From contig JBBSKF010000001.1 of assembly GCA_038256525.1 (NCBI GenBank), forward strand, positions 10,242 through 74,241: DNA of 64,000 nt, read 5' to 3'. A program made the translations under genes and the position numbers. The notes below the pieces were generated by a model. That model made no database searches, was not told the origin of the DNA, and worked only from the letters and a program-made list of their open reading frames with translations. This document shows, one piece after another, positions 41,925-50,486 of the stretch. The stretch is from SCTD01 sp038256525. GTDB taxonomy: Bacteria; Actinomycetota; Actinomycetes; Mycobacteriales; SCTD01. Each line of letters starts with the position of its first letter. The first letter of the stretch is position 1.

Positions 41925-42848
41925 GTGGAGCCTTCCGCAACGACGCTCGCCCATCGCGAGGGCCTACCGGACTTCGGACCGATGTCGGTCTTCACCGAGG
42001 CCCAGCCGGCGCTCCTGCCGGTCCTGCTGGTGGCGGTGCCCGCCGCCCTCTACGTCTACGGCGTGCGTCGTCTGCGCGCCCGGGGCGATGCCTGGCCGGT
42101 CGGGCGCACGGTGTCCTTCCTGGTCGGCGGGCTCGGGGCGATCGCGCTCGCCACCCTGTCCGGGCTCGCGGCGTACGACACGAGCCTGTTCGGGGTGCAT
42201 ATGGCCCAGCACATGCTCCTGTCGATGGTGGCGACGATCTTCCTCGCCCTCGGGGCGCCGGTGACCCTTGCCCTGCGGACCCTGCCCAGCCGCTCCCGCG
42301 GGGTGCTGCTCGCGGTCCTGCGCTCGCGCCCGGCCCGCGTCATCAGCTTCCCGCTGGTCACCTGGATGCTGTTCGTGCTCAGCCCCTTCGCCCTCTACTT
42401 CTCCGGCTGGTACGAAGCCACTCTCACCTCACCGGCGCTGCACGAGTTGCTGCACGTGCACTTCCTGGTGGTGGGGGCGCTGTTCTTCTGGCCGATGCTC
42501 GGGGTCGACCCGGTGCCGGGACGCTCCAGCCACCCGTTCCGGATGCTGCTGATGGCGGCGACCCTGCCGTTCCACGCCTTCCTCGGCGTGGCGATCATGA
42601 GCGTGGAGCCCGACGGTCGTGGCCTGCTCGCTCCCGGGTACTACGTCCCGCTGCACGGGCTGGCCGAGTCGGTCTTCCAGCAGCAGGTCGGCGGCGGGCT
42701 GCTGTGGTCGGCCGGGGACATCGTCGGCCTGCTGTTCCTCGGGGTGCTGCTCCACCAGTGGATGCGGGCCAGCGAGCGGGAGGCCCGGCGGGAGGACCGG
42801 CGGCTCGATCGGCTCGAGGAGGCCGATGCCGAGCGGGCGGGGGTCTGA
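41925..42848 (+). CDS. Cytochrome c oxidase assembly protein, CtaG/caa3 type
   Basis: The product has 307 aa with seven or so membrane helices. Motifs typical of the family are GVHMAQHMLLSMVATIFLALGAPVTL, ALHELLHVHFLVVGALFFWPMLGVDP and LPFHAFLGVAIMS; the conserved histidines are candidate copper ligands. It probably helps insert copper into the neighbouring oxidase. It diverges from ctaE. A highly charged C terminus (REARREDRRLDRLEE) is cytoplasmic. Confidence 0.82.
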   Translation: MEPSATTLAHREGLPDFGPMSVFTEAQPALLPVLLVAVPAALYVYGVRRLRARGDAWPVGRTVSFLVGGLGAIALATLSGLAAYDTSLFGVHMAQHMLLSMVATIFLALGAPVTLALRTLPSRSRGVLLAVLRSRPARVISFPLVTWMLFVLSPFALYFSGWYEATLTSPALHELLHVHFLVVGALFFWPMLGVDPVPGRSSHPFRMLLMAATLPFHAFLGVAIMSVEPDGRGLLAPGYYVPLHGLAESVFQQQVGGGLLWSAGDIVGLLFLGVLLHQWMRASEREARREDRRLDRLEEADAERAGV

Positions 42849-42886
42849 CCTGCGTGTTCGCCATGTTTTCCGAATGATCTCAGGTC

Positions 42887-42915
42887 TTGACCGGCGGCAC
42901 GGCCGTCTCTAGGGT
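42887..42915 (+). promoter_or_regulatory. Vegetative promoter upstream of the small zinc-finger gene
   Basis: TTGACC (42887-42892) and TAGGGT (42910-42915) are exactly 17 bp apart, the best sigma-70-type match I saw in the window. It gives a leader of about 45 nt before the TTG start at 42966. Confidence 0.65.
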
Positions 42916-42965
42916 GCGCCCTGTGACCGCCGTCCCTCCGGCGGACCCGAGCGAAGGAGCACGCC

Positions 42966-43145
42966 TTGGCCTCTGGCAGTCGCATCACCGGGACAACCAT
43001 GAAGCCGGTGCCCAAGGCCCGGACCTCCGGAAGCGCGGCCTGCCGGGTCTGCGGCTCGCGCCTGTCGGCCTACAACGCGGGCCCGGACTGCTACACCCAC
43101 ACCGTCGCCGAGCCGTGGAAGGGTCCGGGCCAGCTGCCGCGCTAG
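42966..43145 (+). CDS. 59-aa zinc-finger-like protein with TTG start
   Basis: The TTG at 42966 has AAGGAG 6 nt upstream (42954-42959) and a consensus promoter before that. The protein starts MASGSRITGTTMKPVPKAR and then has CRVCGSRLSAYNAGPDCYTH, a Cys-x2-Cys plus Cys-x2-His zinc-knuckle arrangement. The CxxCGxRLSxYN form occurs in small actinobacterial DNA-associated proteins. The first residues recall the RNA polymerase-binding protein RbpA (MASGSxIRG), but the rest does not. Function unknown; expression looks strong. Confidence 0.7.
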   Translation: MASGSRITGTTMKPVPKARTSGSAACRVCGSRLSAYNAGPDCYTHTVAEPWKGPGQLPR

Positions 43146-43206
43146 CCGGAACCTCGGGCGTCGCCGCTGTCCCTTTCCGAGCGGCTCGCCGCTACCATCC
43201 CCGAGC

Positions 43207-43653
43207 ATGAGCGAGCCTGCCGCCCCGGCCCCCGAGGGACGCACCCATCTGGTCGTCGTCTACAGCGACGACGCGGCGATCCGCGACCAGGTCCGCGGCG
43301 CCCTGGGACGCCGGCCGGCGGCCGACCTCGGGCGGGTCGAGTGGGCCGAGTGCTCGACCGGGGCCCAGGTGCTCGCGCGGGTCGATGCTGGTGGGGTCGA
43401 CCTGTGCGTGCTGGACGGCGAGGCCTGGCCGACGGGCGGCATGGGGCTGGCCAAGCAGATGAAGGACGAGCTGCCGGACTGCCCGCCGACGCTGCTGATC
43501 ATCGCTCGCAAGGACGACTCGTGGCTCGCGACCTGGTCGCAGGCCGACGGCGTCGTGGCGCACCCGATCGATCCGCCCGAGCTGACGACGGTCGCGAGCG
43601 ACCTGCTGCGCCGGCGGGCGGCCGGTCGGCCCGTACGCCGCGCCCTGCACTGA
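43207..43653 (+). CDS. Response-regulator receiver-like protein
   Basis: The product has 148 aa. A receiver-like alpha/beta fold is suggested by HLVVVYSDDAAIRDQVRGAL, VDLCVLDGEAW (an aspartate where the phospho-acceptor would be) and PTLLIIARKDDSWLATWSQADGVVAHPIDPPEL. The usual acidic pair is partly kept (SDD). There is no output domain. It is the gene before trpD, an arrangement known from Streptomyces, so it may be a conserved partner and not a classical regulator. Confidence 0.7.
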   Translation: MSEPAAPAPEGRTHLVVVYSDDAAIRDQVRGALGRRPAADLGRVEWAECSTGAQVLARVDAGGVDLCVLDGEAWPTGGMGLAKQMKDELPDCPPTLLIIARKDDSWLATWSQADGVVAHPIDPPELTTVASDLLRRRAAGRPVRRALH

Positions 43654-43661
43654 ACGCCCCG

Positions 43662-44711
43662 ATGGTCGCCCCGGTCGGCAACAGCTGGCCAGCGGTGCTC
43701 AGCGCCCTGCTGCGCGGGGAGTCGCTGAGCTCGGCCGACACCGCCTGGGTCATGGGTGAGGTGATGGCGGGCGACGCGAGCCCCGCCCAGGTGGCCGGCT
43801 TCGCCGTGGCCCTGCGGGCCAAGGGGGAGACCGCGGCCGAGGTGGCCGGGCTGGTCGAGGTGATGCTCGCCGAGGCAGCCCCGGTGACGGTGGTGGGCCG
43901 GGTCGTCGACACCTGCGGTACGGGTGGGGACCGTTCCAACACCGTCAACCTGTCCACCATGGCGGCTCTCGTCGTCGCCGGCGCAGGGGTGCCGGTCGTC
44001 AAGCACGGCAACCGCGCCGCCTCATCGGCCTGCGGGTCGGCGGACCTGCTGGAGGCGCTCGGCATCGTCGTCGACCTGCCGCCCGCCGAGGTCGCCCCGT
44101 GCCTGGAGCAGGCCGGCATCGCCTTCTGCTTCGCCCCGGTCTTCCACCCCGGGATGCGCCACGCGGCCGTGCCACGGCGTGACCTCGGCGTGCCCACGGT
44201 GTTCAACGTGCTGGGACCGCTCACGAACCCGGCCCGGCCCGGCGCGCAGGCGGTCGGGGTCGCCGATGTGCGGCTCGCGCCGGTCATGGCCGGGGTGCTT
44301 GCGGCGCGGGGGGCTGATGCGCTGGTGTTTCGCGGCGACGACGGGCTGGACGAGCTCACGACGACCGGGCCGTCAACCGTGTGGGTGGTCGCCGAGGGTG
44401 CGGTGCGGAAGGAGTCCTTCGACCCGGCCTCGATCGGTGTGCCGCGGGCCGACCTCGAGGCGTTGCGCGGCGGCGACGCGGCCCACAACGCCGGCGTGGC
44501 CCGGGCGCTGCTGGCGGGGGAGGGGTCCGGGCCGGTGCGTGACGCAGTGCTGCTCAACGCGGCCGCGGCGCTCGCGGCCTTCGCCGGCGGCGACGACCCG
44601 CTGGTCGACCGGCTGGGGGCCGGCTGGGCGAAGGCGGCGGCGGCGCTGGACTCCGGTGCGGCCGGCGCGCTGCTCGGGCGCTGGGTGTCGGCGTCAGCGG
44701 CGCTGCGCTGA
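43662..44711 (+). CDS. trpD: Anthranilate phosphoribosyltransferase
   Basis: The product has 349 aa from the ATG at 43662, 8 nt after the receiver-like gene. Signature motifs: DTCGTGGDRSNTVNLSTMAA (PRPP loop), VKHGNRAASSACGSADLLEALG, HPGMRHAAVPRRDLGVPTVFNVLGPLTNPA. It adds phosphoribose to anthranilate in tryptophan synthesis. Other trp genes are not in the window, which is usual for actinobacterial trpD. Confidence 0.95.
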   Translation: MVAPVGNSWPAVLSALLRGESLSSADTAWVMGEVMAGDASPAQVAGFAVALRAKGETAAEVAGLVEVMLAEAAPVTVVGRVVDTCGTGGDRSNTVNLSTMAALVVAGAGVPVVKHGNRAASSACGSADLLEALGIVVDLPPAEVAPCLEQAGIAFCFAPVFHPGMRHAAVPRRDLGVPTVFNVLGPLTNPARPGAQAVGVADVRLAPVMAGVLAARGADALVFRGDDGLDELTTTGPSTVWVVAEGAVRKESFDPASIGVPRADLEALRGGDAAHNAGVARALLAGEGSGPVRDAVLLNAAAALAAFAGGDDPLVDRLGAGWAKAAAALDSGAAGALLGRWVSASAALR

Positions 44712-44723
44712 GCCGCACCCCCC

Positions 44724-44790
44724 GGTGATCCACGCGGGCTTTGACGTGGATCCCCCCGGGGATTCCACCTCAACGGGCGCGTAGATCACC
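44724..44790. repeat. 67-bp imperfect palindrome after trpD
   Basis: GGTGATC at 44724 pairs with GATCACC ending at 44790; nested inside, TTGACGTGGATCC faces GGATTCCACCTCAA. The two halves form a long hairpin in the 87-bp gap between convergent trpD and the Lrp-type gene. The size resembles the 66-bp element elsewhere in the window but the sequence differs. It may serve as a two-way terminator or be a separate dispersed repeat. Confidence 0.65.
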
Positions 44791-44798
44791 CCAGGAGC

Positions 44799-45080
44799 TC
44801 ATGACGGCAGCCCGAGGCTGAAGGTCGCTTCGAGGTCGTGCCGGCTGTAGGCCTGGAAGGCGATCAGCGTCGAGGTGGCGATGACACCCTCGACCTTGTT
44901 GAGGCGCCCGGCGATGACGTCGTGCAGCTGCTCGTGCCGGCGTACGCGCACCATCGCGACCAGGTCGATGTCCCCGGCGACCGAGTAGACCTCGCTCACA
45001 CCGTCGAGCTCGGCGATGCGCTGAGCCACCTCGGGGATCGAGTCCACGGCGGCGCTGACCATGACGATGGCGGTGATCAC
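44799..45080 (-). CDS. Stand-alone Lrp/AsnC ligand-binding (RAM) domain protein
   Basis: The product has 93 aa from the GTG at 45080. It is a ferredoxin-like RAM domain (VITAIVMVSAAVDSIPEVAQRIAELDGVSEVYSVAGDIDLVAMVRV) without the DNA-binding half. Such proteins bind amino acids and can modulate full-length Lrp regulators. It converges with trpD, as in Streptomyces. A longer open frame upstream overlaps the next gene and is not supported. Confidence 0.85.
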   Translation of the reverse strand: MITAIVMVSAAVDSIPEVAQRIAELDGVSEVYSVAGDIDLVAMVRVRRHEQLHDVIAGRLNKVEGVIATSTLIAFQAYSRHDLEATFSLGLPS

Positions 45081-45105
45081 TTCTCGAAGGGTACGGCCCC
45101 GCCGC

Positions 45106-46902
45106 TCAGGCGTAGGCGCGGGCCGGGCGGGCGACCGGGCGCAGGGCTCGGCGGTCGGCGAACGGCTGGGCGGCCCCACGCGCTTCTTGTGCGGCTTCGA
45201 GCCAGGCGCGCCCGCGCGCGGCGCCGAAGGCGGGGGAGGCCCAGACTCCCTCGAGGCGGACGAGCCGGGTGCCGGGCAGCTCCAGCCACCGCAGCACGCA
45301 CTCGACCTCCTCGGCGGTCGCCGCCGGCAGCGGGCCCGGGCCGGCGGACACGGTCTCGGCGGTGGCGATGAGCGCGTCGACGTAGGGGGCTGGATGCGCG
45401 CCGCGGGGGATCGTGCCGGCCGCGACCAGCCGGCCGGAGCGCACCACCGCCAGCTCCCAACCTCGGTCGGCCGTCGGGCGCGCCGCCACCAGCTGGCGCA
45501 CCCCGGTCAGGGCCGACAGGCGCTGCAGCCTGGCGACCGCCCGGACGAAAGCGGTGAGCCGGTCGCGCTGGGTGGCGGCGTCCTCGAAGCGCTCGGCGCC
45601 GGCCAGCGCCGTGATGCGGGCGTGCAGCGCGTCGACGACCGCCGTCGGGTCCCGGGTGACGGCGTCGCGATAGGCAAGGGCATGCACGGCGTAGGCCTCG
45701 ACGGACTCGCCCTCGGTCGGGCCCAGGCACGGCGCGCCGCACCGGCGCATCTCGGCGAGCGCGCAGGCGCCGGTCGGCCGCCGCACCGAGACCCGCTTGG
45801 TGCACTGGCGCAAGGGCAGCGCCTCGTGCACGGCCGCGATCGCGAGCTCGGCGGTCCGGGACGTGCCGAACGGGCCGAGGTAGAGCGCGCCGTCGTCGAG
45901 CACCCGGCGCACGGTGGACAGCCGCGGGAAGGACTCCACCGTGAGCTTGACCCACAGGGCGCGGTCCGGGTGCTTCGAGCGCCGGTTGTAGCGCGGGCTG
46001 TGCTCGGCGATCAGGCGCAGCTCGCGGACCTCGGCCTCCAGCGCCGTGCTGCAGACGACCGGGTCGACCCGCTCGGCCAGGCCCACCATCTCGGCCATCC
46101 GGGTCCGGTGCTCGCTCGCGGTGAAGTATTGCCGGACGCGGCTGCGCAGGTTGGTGCTCCTGCCGACGTAGAGCACCCGGCCGCGGGCGTCGCGGAACAG
46201 GTAGACGCCCGGCAGCGCCGGCAGGGCGTCGGCGAGGTGACGCTTGCGGCGTTGCTCGGGGCTGACCTGCGCCGAGAACGTCCGCAGCTCCTCCAGGCTG
46301 TGCACGCCGAGCCCGCCGAGCCGGGCGATCAGGCCGTGCAGGACATCGACAGTGGCCCGCGCGTCTGCGAGCGCCCGGTGGTTCGGCGTCGTCGCGGACC
46401 GGAACACCTGCGCCAGCGTCGAGAGCTTGCAGTTGGGGGCCTCGTCGCGGGTCAGCACCCGGCGGGCCAGCCGCGCGGTGTCGACCGAGTCCGGCGCCGG
46501 CCAGGTCAGGTCGAGCCGGTCGCAGCCGGCCCGCAGGAAGCCGAGGTCGAACGGCGCGTTGTGGGCGACCAGCACCGCGCCACGGCTGAACTCGAGGAAC
46601 GCGGGCAGCGCCTGCGCGAGCCGCGGGGAGGCGGCGACCATGCTGTCGGTGATCCCGGTGAGGACCGCGATGAACGCCGGGATCGCCGCCCCGGGGTTGA
46701 CCAGCGTCTGGAACTCTCCGAGCACCTCGCCGCCCCGCACCTTGACCGCCCCGATCTCGGTGATCTCGCAGGCCGCGGGCGATCCGCCAGTCGTCTCCAG
46801 GTCGACCACCACGAAGGTCGTCTCCCGAAGCGGGCTGCCCAGCTCGTCGAAGCTCGTCTGGACGGACACCTGGGGGACGGGACGGGGCGGTGCTGCGGGC
46901 AT
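45106..46902 (-). CDS. DEDD exonuclease fused to a UvrC-like GIY-YIG nuclease
   Basis: The product has 598 aa. Residues about 28-195 are a DnaQ-like 3'-5' exonuclease (VVDLETTGG, AHNAPFDLGFLR, HRALADARAT). Residues about 225-310 are a GIY-YIG domain (LPGVYLFRDARGRVLYVGRSTNLRSRVRQYF). The C-terminal part holds the cysteine cluster CALAEMRRCGAPC and a UVR-like region (AERFEDAATQRDRL), as in Cho/UvrC relatives. Fusions of this type occur in actinobacteria as accessory repair nucleases. No uvrA or uvrB is near. Confidence 0.88.
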   Translation of the reverse strand: MPAAPPRPVPQVSVQTSFDELGSPLRETTFVVVDLETTGGSPAACEITEIGAVKVRGGEVLGEFQTLVNPGAAIPAFIAVLTGITDSMVAASPRLAQALPAFLEFSRGAVLVAHNAPFDLGFLRAGCDRLDLTWPAPDSVDTARLARRVLTRDEAPNCKLSTLAQVFRSATTPNHRALADARATVDVLHGLIARLGGLGVHSLEELRTFSAQVSPEQRRKRHLADALPALPGVYLFRDARGRVLYVGRSTNLRSRVRQYFTASEHRTRMAEMVGLAERVDPVVCSTALEAEVRELRLIAEHSPRYNRRSKHPDRALWVKLTVESFPRLSTVRRVLDDGALYLGPFGTSRTAELAIAAVHEALPLRQCTKRVSVRRPTGACALAEMRRCGAPCLGPTEGESVEAYAVHALAYRDAVTRDPTAVVDALHARITALAGAERFEDAATQRDRLTAFVRAVARLQRLSALTGVRQLVAARPTADRGWELAVVRSGRLVAAGTIPRGAHPAPYVDALIATAETVSAGPGPLPAATAEEVECVLRWLELPGTRLVRLEGVWASPAFGAARGRAWLEAAQEARGAAQPFADRRALRPVARPARAYA

Positions 46903-47008
46903 GCCCGGACGCTAGGTCCGACCTGCGACATCCTGGCCGTACGACGCGCCGGCCTCACGGCGGCACCCCGGCTCGCCCCGCGCCCGCCTCGCCCGCGGCC
47001 GCCCCCGG

Positions 47009-48700
47009 TCAGAGCAGGCCGCGACCGTTGACCAGGCCCCGCAGGACGAGAGCGAGGCCGAGCAACACGACGATGCCGGCCGTACCGAGCGGGAGCAGCC
47101 GGGCGAGCGTGCGACCGCGACCGGTGGTCCAGCCGCGGCGGTCGAGGAGGCCGCGCGCGCGCAGCAGCAGCAGACCGGCCAGCGTCAGGGTGATGGCCAT
47201 GCCGATCCCGTAGAACAGGACCAGCAGCACGCCGAACCACGCACGGCCGAGCACGGTGGCGCTCAGCAGGACGAGCAGCGCCGACGGACTGGGTACGAGG
47301 CCGCCCGCGACGCCCATGCCGGCGAGGGTCTTCCAGGACAGCGGCCCCTCGGGCAGCGGGGCGTGGCTGTGCGCCTTGCCGCCGCCGTGGCTGTGGAGGA
47401 GCGGCTTGGTGGCGACGGCCAGCCCGCCGCCGGGCGGCGCCGCGCCGGCAGGGACGAGCTCCTCCGCACTCTCCGGGTGCGGGTGCGGGTGGTCGTGCTC
47501 GTGCGGGTGGTCGTGCTCGTGCGGATGGTCGTGCTGGTGCGGGTGCGGGTCCTCGTGCGGGTGGTCGTGCTGGTGCGGGTGCGGGTCCTCGTGCGGGTGC
47601 GGGTGCCCGTCCCCGTGCTCCGTGTGCTCGTGATCTGGCACCGCGCGCAACCGGCGCAGCGCCAGCACCAGCAGATAGCCGCCGACCAGCGCGAGCAGCA
47701 CCCCGGACAGCACCTCGGTGAAGGGCACCACGAGCTCTGGTGCGGCAAGCGCCCCCGCCGCAAGCACCGCACCGAGCAGCAGGACGCTGATCGTGTGGGT
47801 GAACGTCACCACCGCCCCGAGCTGCAGGGCCTGTCGGCGGGTGCCTCGCTGGCCGACGAGGTAGGCCGCCATGACCGTCTTGCCGTGACCCGGCGCCAGC
47901 GCATGCAGCACGCCGAACAGCACCGATGCCGCGATCGAGATCAGGGCGAAGGGCGCCGTCAGGTCCGGCCGGCCCAGGAAGTCGGTGAAGAAGCGGGACA
48001 CCCGGTCCAGCCCGCGTGGCGCCACCTGGTCCTCACTCGCAGCGCCCGTGGCGGTCCCGGCCGAGCAGGCGGCACCGGTGCGTACCGAGAATGCCGCCGT
48101 CGTCACATTCGACGGCGACTGCAGCAGGTCCTCCGGATAGACCGTGAGCAACCCGCTCGGGCTCTCGGTCGGGACCGTGGACTGCCGCAGGTCCCCGCAC
48201 CGGGACGCCGCGGTCACCTCCCGCCAGCCGTTGCGCTCACCGGCCAGCGGGTCGGTGAAGGTGACGGTGGAGCGCGGCCGGATGCCGGTGTCGTACGCAC
48301 ACTCGATCCGCACGGTCGGCAGCCCGGCGGCGCCGGGGGCCGAGCGGCCCGAGAAGCCGGTCACCGTCAGCGCGGCGCGGGCGCCGTCCACCTCCGCGAC
48401 CAGCAGTGACCCGACCCGCGAGCACTCCCTGCCGGCGTACGCATCGAGCTCGGCCTCGGACAGCGTCCCGTCACCGGAGGTGTCCACGCCGGTACGGGAC
48501 TGGCCGAGCTGCACCGCCGGGATCTCGGCCAGGTCGATGACGTGCTCGACGAGCAGCCCGTCCTCGGTGACGACCAGCCGGTCGGCGGTGTTGACCGTGA
48601 AGTTGCCGAGCGGATGGGCCAGCGCCGCGCCGGCGGGCAGGAGGGCGAGGCCAAGAGCCACCACGACCAGGGGCAGGGCACGTCGGAGCCAGCGCTGCAT
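47009..48700 (-). CDS. NicO/RcnA-family metal transporter with EF-hand and His-rich loop
   Basis: The product has 563 aa from the ATG at 48700 (MQRWLRRALP), which has a GGAGGA ribosome-binding site; a further upstream in-frame start is less likely. A signal peptide ends near LAHPLGNFTV. The extracellular N-terminal region has an EF-hand-like loop DTSGDGTLSEAE. The membrane part shows GVLHALAPGHGKTVMAAYLVG and TFTHTISVLLLG, the NicO signature histidines, then a cytoplasmic or periplasmic loop of about 50 residues rich in His-Pro-Asp-Glu (HPHEDPHPHQHDHPHEHDH), then three more helices. It probably exports nickel or cobalt, with zinc possible. Confidence 0.8.
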   Translation of the reverse strand: MQRWLRRALPLVVVALGLALLPAGAALAHPLGNFTVNTADRLVVTEDGLLVEHVIDLAEIPAVQLGQSRTGVDTSGDGTLSEAELDAYAGRECSRVGSLLVAEVDGARAALTVTGFSGRSAPGAAGLPTVRIECAYDTGIRPRSTVTFTDPLAGERNGWREVTAASRCGDLRQSTVPTESPSGLLTVYPEDLLQSPSNVTTAAFSVRTGAACSAGTATGAASEDQVAPRGLDRVSRFFTDFLGRPDLTAPFALISIAASVLFGVLHALAPGHGKTVMAAYLVGQRGTRRQALQLGAVVTFTHTISVLLLGAVLAAGALAAPELVVPFTEVLSGVLLALVGGYLLVLALRRLRAVPDHEHTEHGDGHPHPHEDPHPHQHDHPHEDPHPHQHDHPHEHDHPHEHDHPHPHPESAEELVPAGAAPPGGGLAVATKPLLHSHGGGKAHSHAPLPEGPLSWKTLAGMGVAGGLVPSPSALLVLLSATVLGRAWFGVLLVLFYGIGMAITLTLAGLLLLRARGLLDRRGWTTGRGRTLARLLPLGTAGIVVLLGLALVLRGLVNGRGLL

Positions 48701-48853
48701 GCCGGCATCCTCCTTCACCCGGACCACTTTGCCCTCCCGGACCTTTCGTCTCAGATCGGTGTGCGGTTCTGGCATCCGCGGCGGCGTCACGGACGAAGGG
48801 AGGATGGCGGCCGAGTGCTGTCACACCCCCTGACCCCGACGTGCAGGAGTCCC

Positions 48854-50389
48854 ATGACGACATCCACGAGGCGAGCGGCGCGACGACGCGCCCTGGCCCT
48901 CTTCGCTGCCACCGCGACAGCCGCCTCTGGCGCCGCGCTGCTCGGCCCCAGCACCTCCTCGGCGTCCAGCCACCGCGAGGCGCCGTACATCCTGAACGAC
49001 CCGGCGGTGGACAACACCGACACCTTCGCCTTCGTCAGTCCCAACGACCCCGACAAGGTGTCGTTGATCGCCAACTGGTTCCCGTTCTCCGAGCCCGCCG
49101 GTGGCCCGAACTTCTTCCCGTGGGACACGACCGCGGCCTACGACATCAACATCGACAACGACGGTGACGCGATCGCCGACATCGTCTACCGCTGGACGTT
49201 CAAGGACGTCGACAAGCGCGGCACCGTGGATCGCGGCGTCGGCAACGGCGGCAAGGGCACCTTCCTCTACGCCGACGGGGCGGTCGAGAGCCTGACGGAC
49301 GAGAACCTGCTGTTCCGGCAGACCTACGACCTGGTCGCGATTCCCGAGCAGGGGCGCCCCGTCTCGCTGGTGAAGAACGGCCTCGTTGCTCCGTCCAACG
49401 TGGGTATGGCGACGATTCCGGACTACCCGAAGTTGCGCCAGGAGGCCGTCACCCCGACGTCCACTGAGGGCGGCAGCTCCTACGTCGGCCAGGCCGACGA
49501 CCCCTTCTACCTCGACCTGCGCATCTTCGACCTGCTGTACGGCGGGGACCTGTCCGCACGGGGCAACGACACCCTGTCGGGCTACAACGTCAACACGATC
49601 GCGCTCGAGCTGCCGAAGGAGGCGCTGGTCGCCGCCGGTGACGCTGCCGCCAACCCGGTGATCGGTGTCTGGTCGACGACCAGCCGCGAGAAGGTGCGCA
49701 TGTTCGCGGACACGAACTCCAAGCCCGGCACCTCGCCGACCGACAGCACCGACCAGACCAAGGACAACGGCAAGTTCGTGCAGGTCTCGCGCCTCGGTAA
49801 CCCGCTGGTCAACGAGGCCGTCGTCCCCGCGAACCTCAAGGACTTCTTCAACCGGTCCACCCCGGATCGCGACGCGCAGTTCCTCGGCAAGGTCCAGGAC
49901 CCGGAGGTGCCGTTCCTGGTCGAGCTGCTCTACAAGATCCCGAACCCGAACAAGCTGGATTCGGCCGCCGCGAAGAAGCGCAACGACCTCGTCGCGACCT
50001 TCCTCACCGGCTTCTCGGAGGACGTCTTCGACGGTAAGACCTTCGGTGGCCTCGGCGCCGGTGTCGTGGACGCGAACCTCAACTCGCTGGACCTCAACGC
50101 GGTCAGCCCCAACCCGGCCCCCGCTGAGTACCTGCGGCTGAACGTCAACGTCCCGCCGTCGGCAGTGGAGAACCGGCTCGGCGTCGTCGGCGGAGACTTC
50201 GCCGGCTACCCGAACGGTCGCCGCCTGAACGACGACATCACCGACGTCACCCTCCAGGTGGCCGAGGGCCTGCTGCTCGGCCAGACCGCGGCCGCCGGGC
50301 TGGGCGACAACGTGAACGAGAACGACGTGCCGTTCCTCGACGTCTTCCCGTTCATCGGCGACCCGCACTCCGGCTCGGACGTTCCGTAG
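48854..50389 (+). CDS. Secreted DUF4331 protein
   Basis: The product has 511 aa from the ATG at 48854. A Tat-like or Sec signal (TRRAARRRALALFAATATAASGAALLG) ends near SASSHREAPY, and SHREAP is the conserved start of DUF4331 domains. The body includes NTDTFAFVSPNDPDKVSL, DINIDNDGDAIADIVYRWTF and DDITDVTLQVAEGLL. The family is extracellular and of unknown function. An earlier open frame is in the divergent region of the metal transporter. A strong hairpin follows the stop. Confidence 0.9.
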   Translation: MTTSTRRAARRRALALFAATATAASGAALLGPSTSSASSHREAPYILNDPAVDNTDTFAFVSPNDPDKVSLIANWFPFSEPAGGPNFFPWDTTAAYDINIDNDGDAIADIVYRWTFKDVDKRGTVDRGVGNGGKGTFLYADGAVESLTDENLLFRQTYDLVAIPEQGRPVSLVKNGLVAPSNVGMATIPDYPKLRQEAVTPTSTEGGSSYVGQADDPFYLDLRIFDLLYGGDLSARGNDTLSGYNVNTIALELPKEALVAAGDAAANPVIGVWSTTSREKVRMFADTNSKPGTSPTDSTDQTKDNGKFVQVSRLGNPLVNEAVVPANLKDFFNRSTPDRDAQFLGKVQDPEVPFLVELLYKIPNPNKLDSAAAKKRNDLVATFLTGFSEDVFDGKTFGGLGAGVVDANLNSLDLNAVSPNPAPAEYLRLNVNVPPSAVENRLGVVGGDFAGYPNGRRLNDDITDVTLQVAEGLLLGQTAAAGLGDNVNENDVPFLDVFPFIGDPHSGSDVP

Positions 50390-50428
50390 CGGTAGACCAG
50401 TAGTCCCTGCACGACCTCGTACGTCCTG

Positions 50429-50462
50429 CCGGGGCGGTCTCTGATCCCAGAGGCCGCCCCGG
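50429..50462 (+). terminator. Hairpin terminator after the DUF4331 gene
   Basis: CCGGGGCGG and CCGCCCCGG pair perfectly, and CTCTG/CAGAG extends the stem after one mismatch to an ATCC loop. The stem is followed by a T-rich stretch (GGCTTTCCCTGTTTGG). Confidence 0.8.
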
Positions 50463-50486
50463 TGGCTTTCCCTGTTTGGAGTTCAT

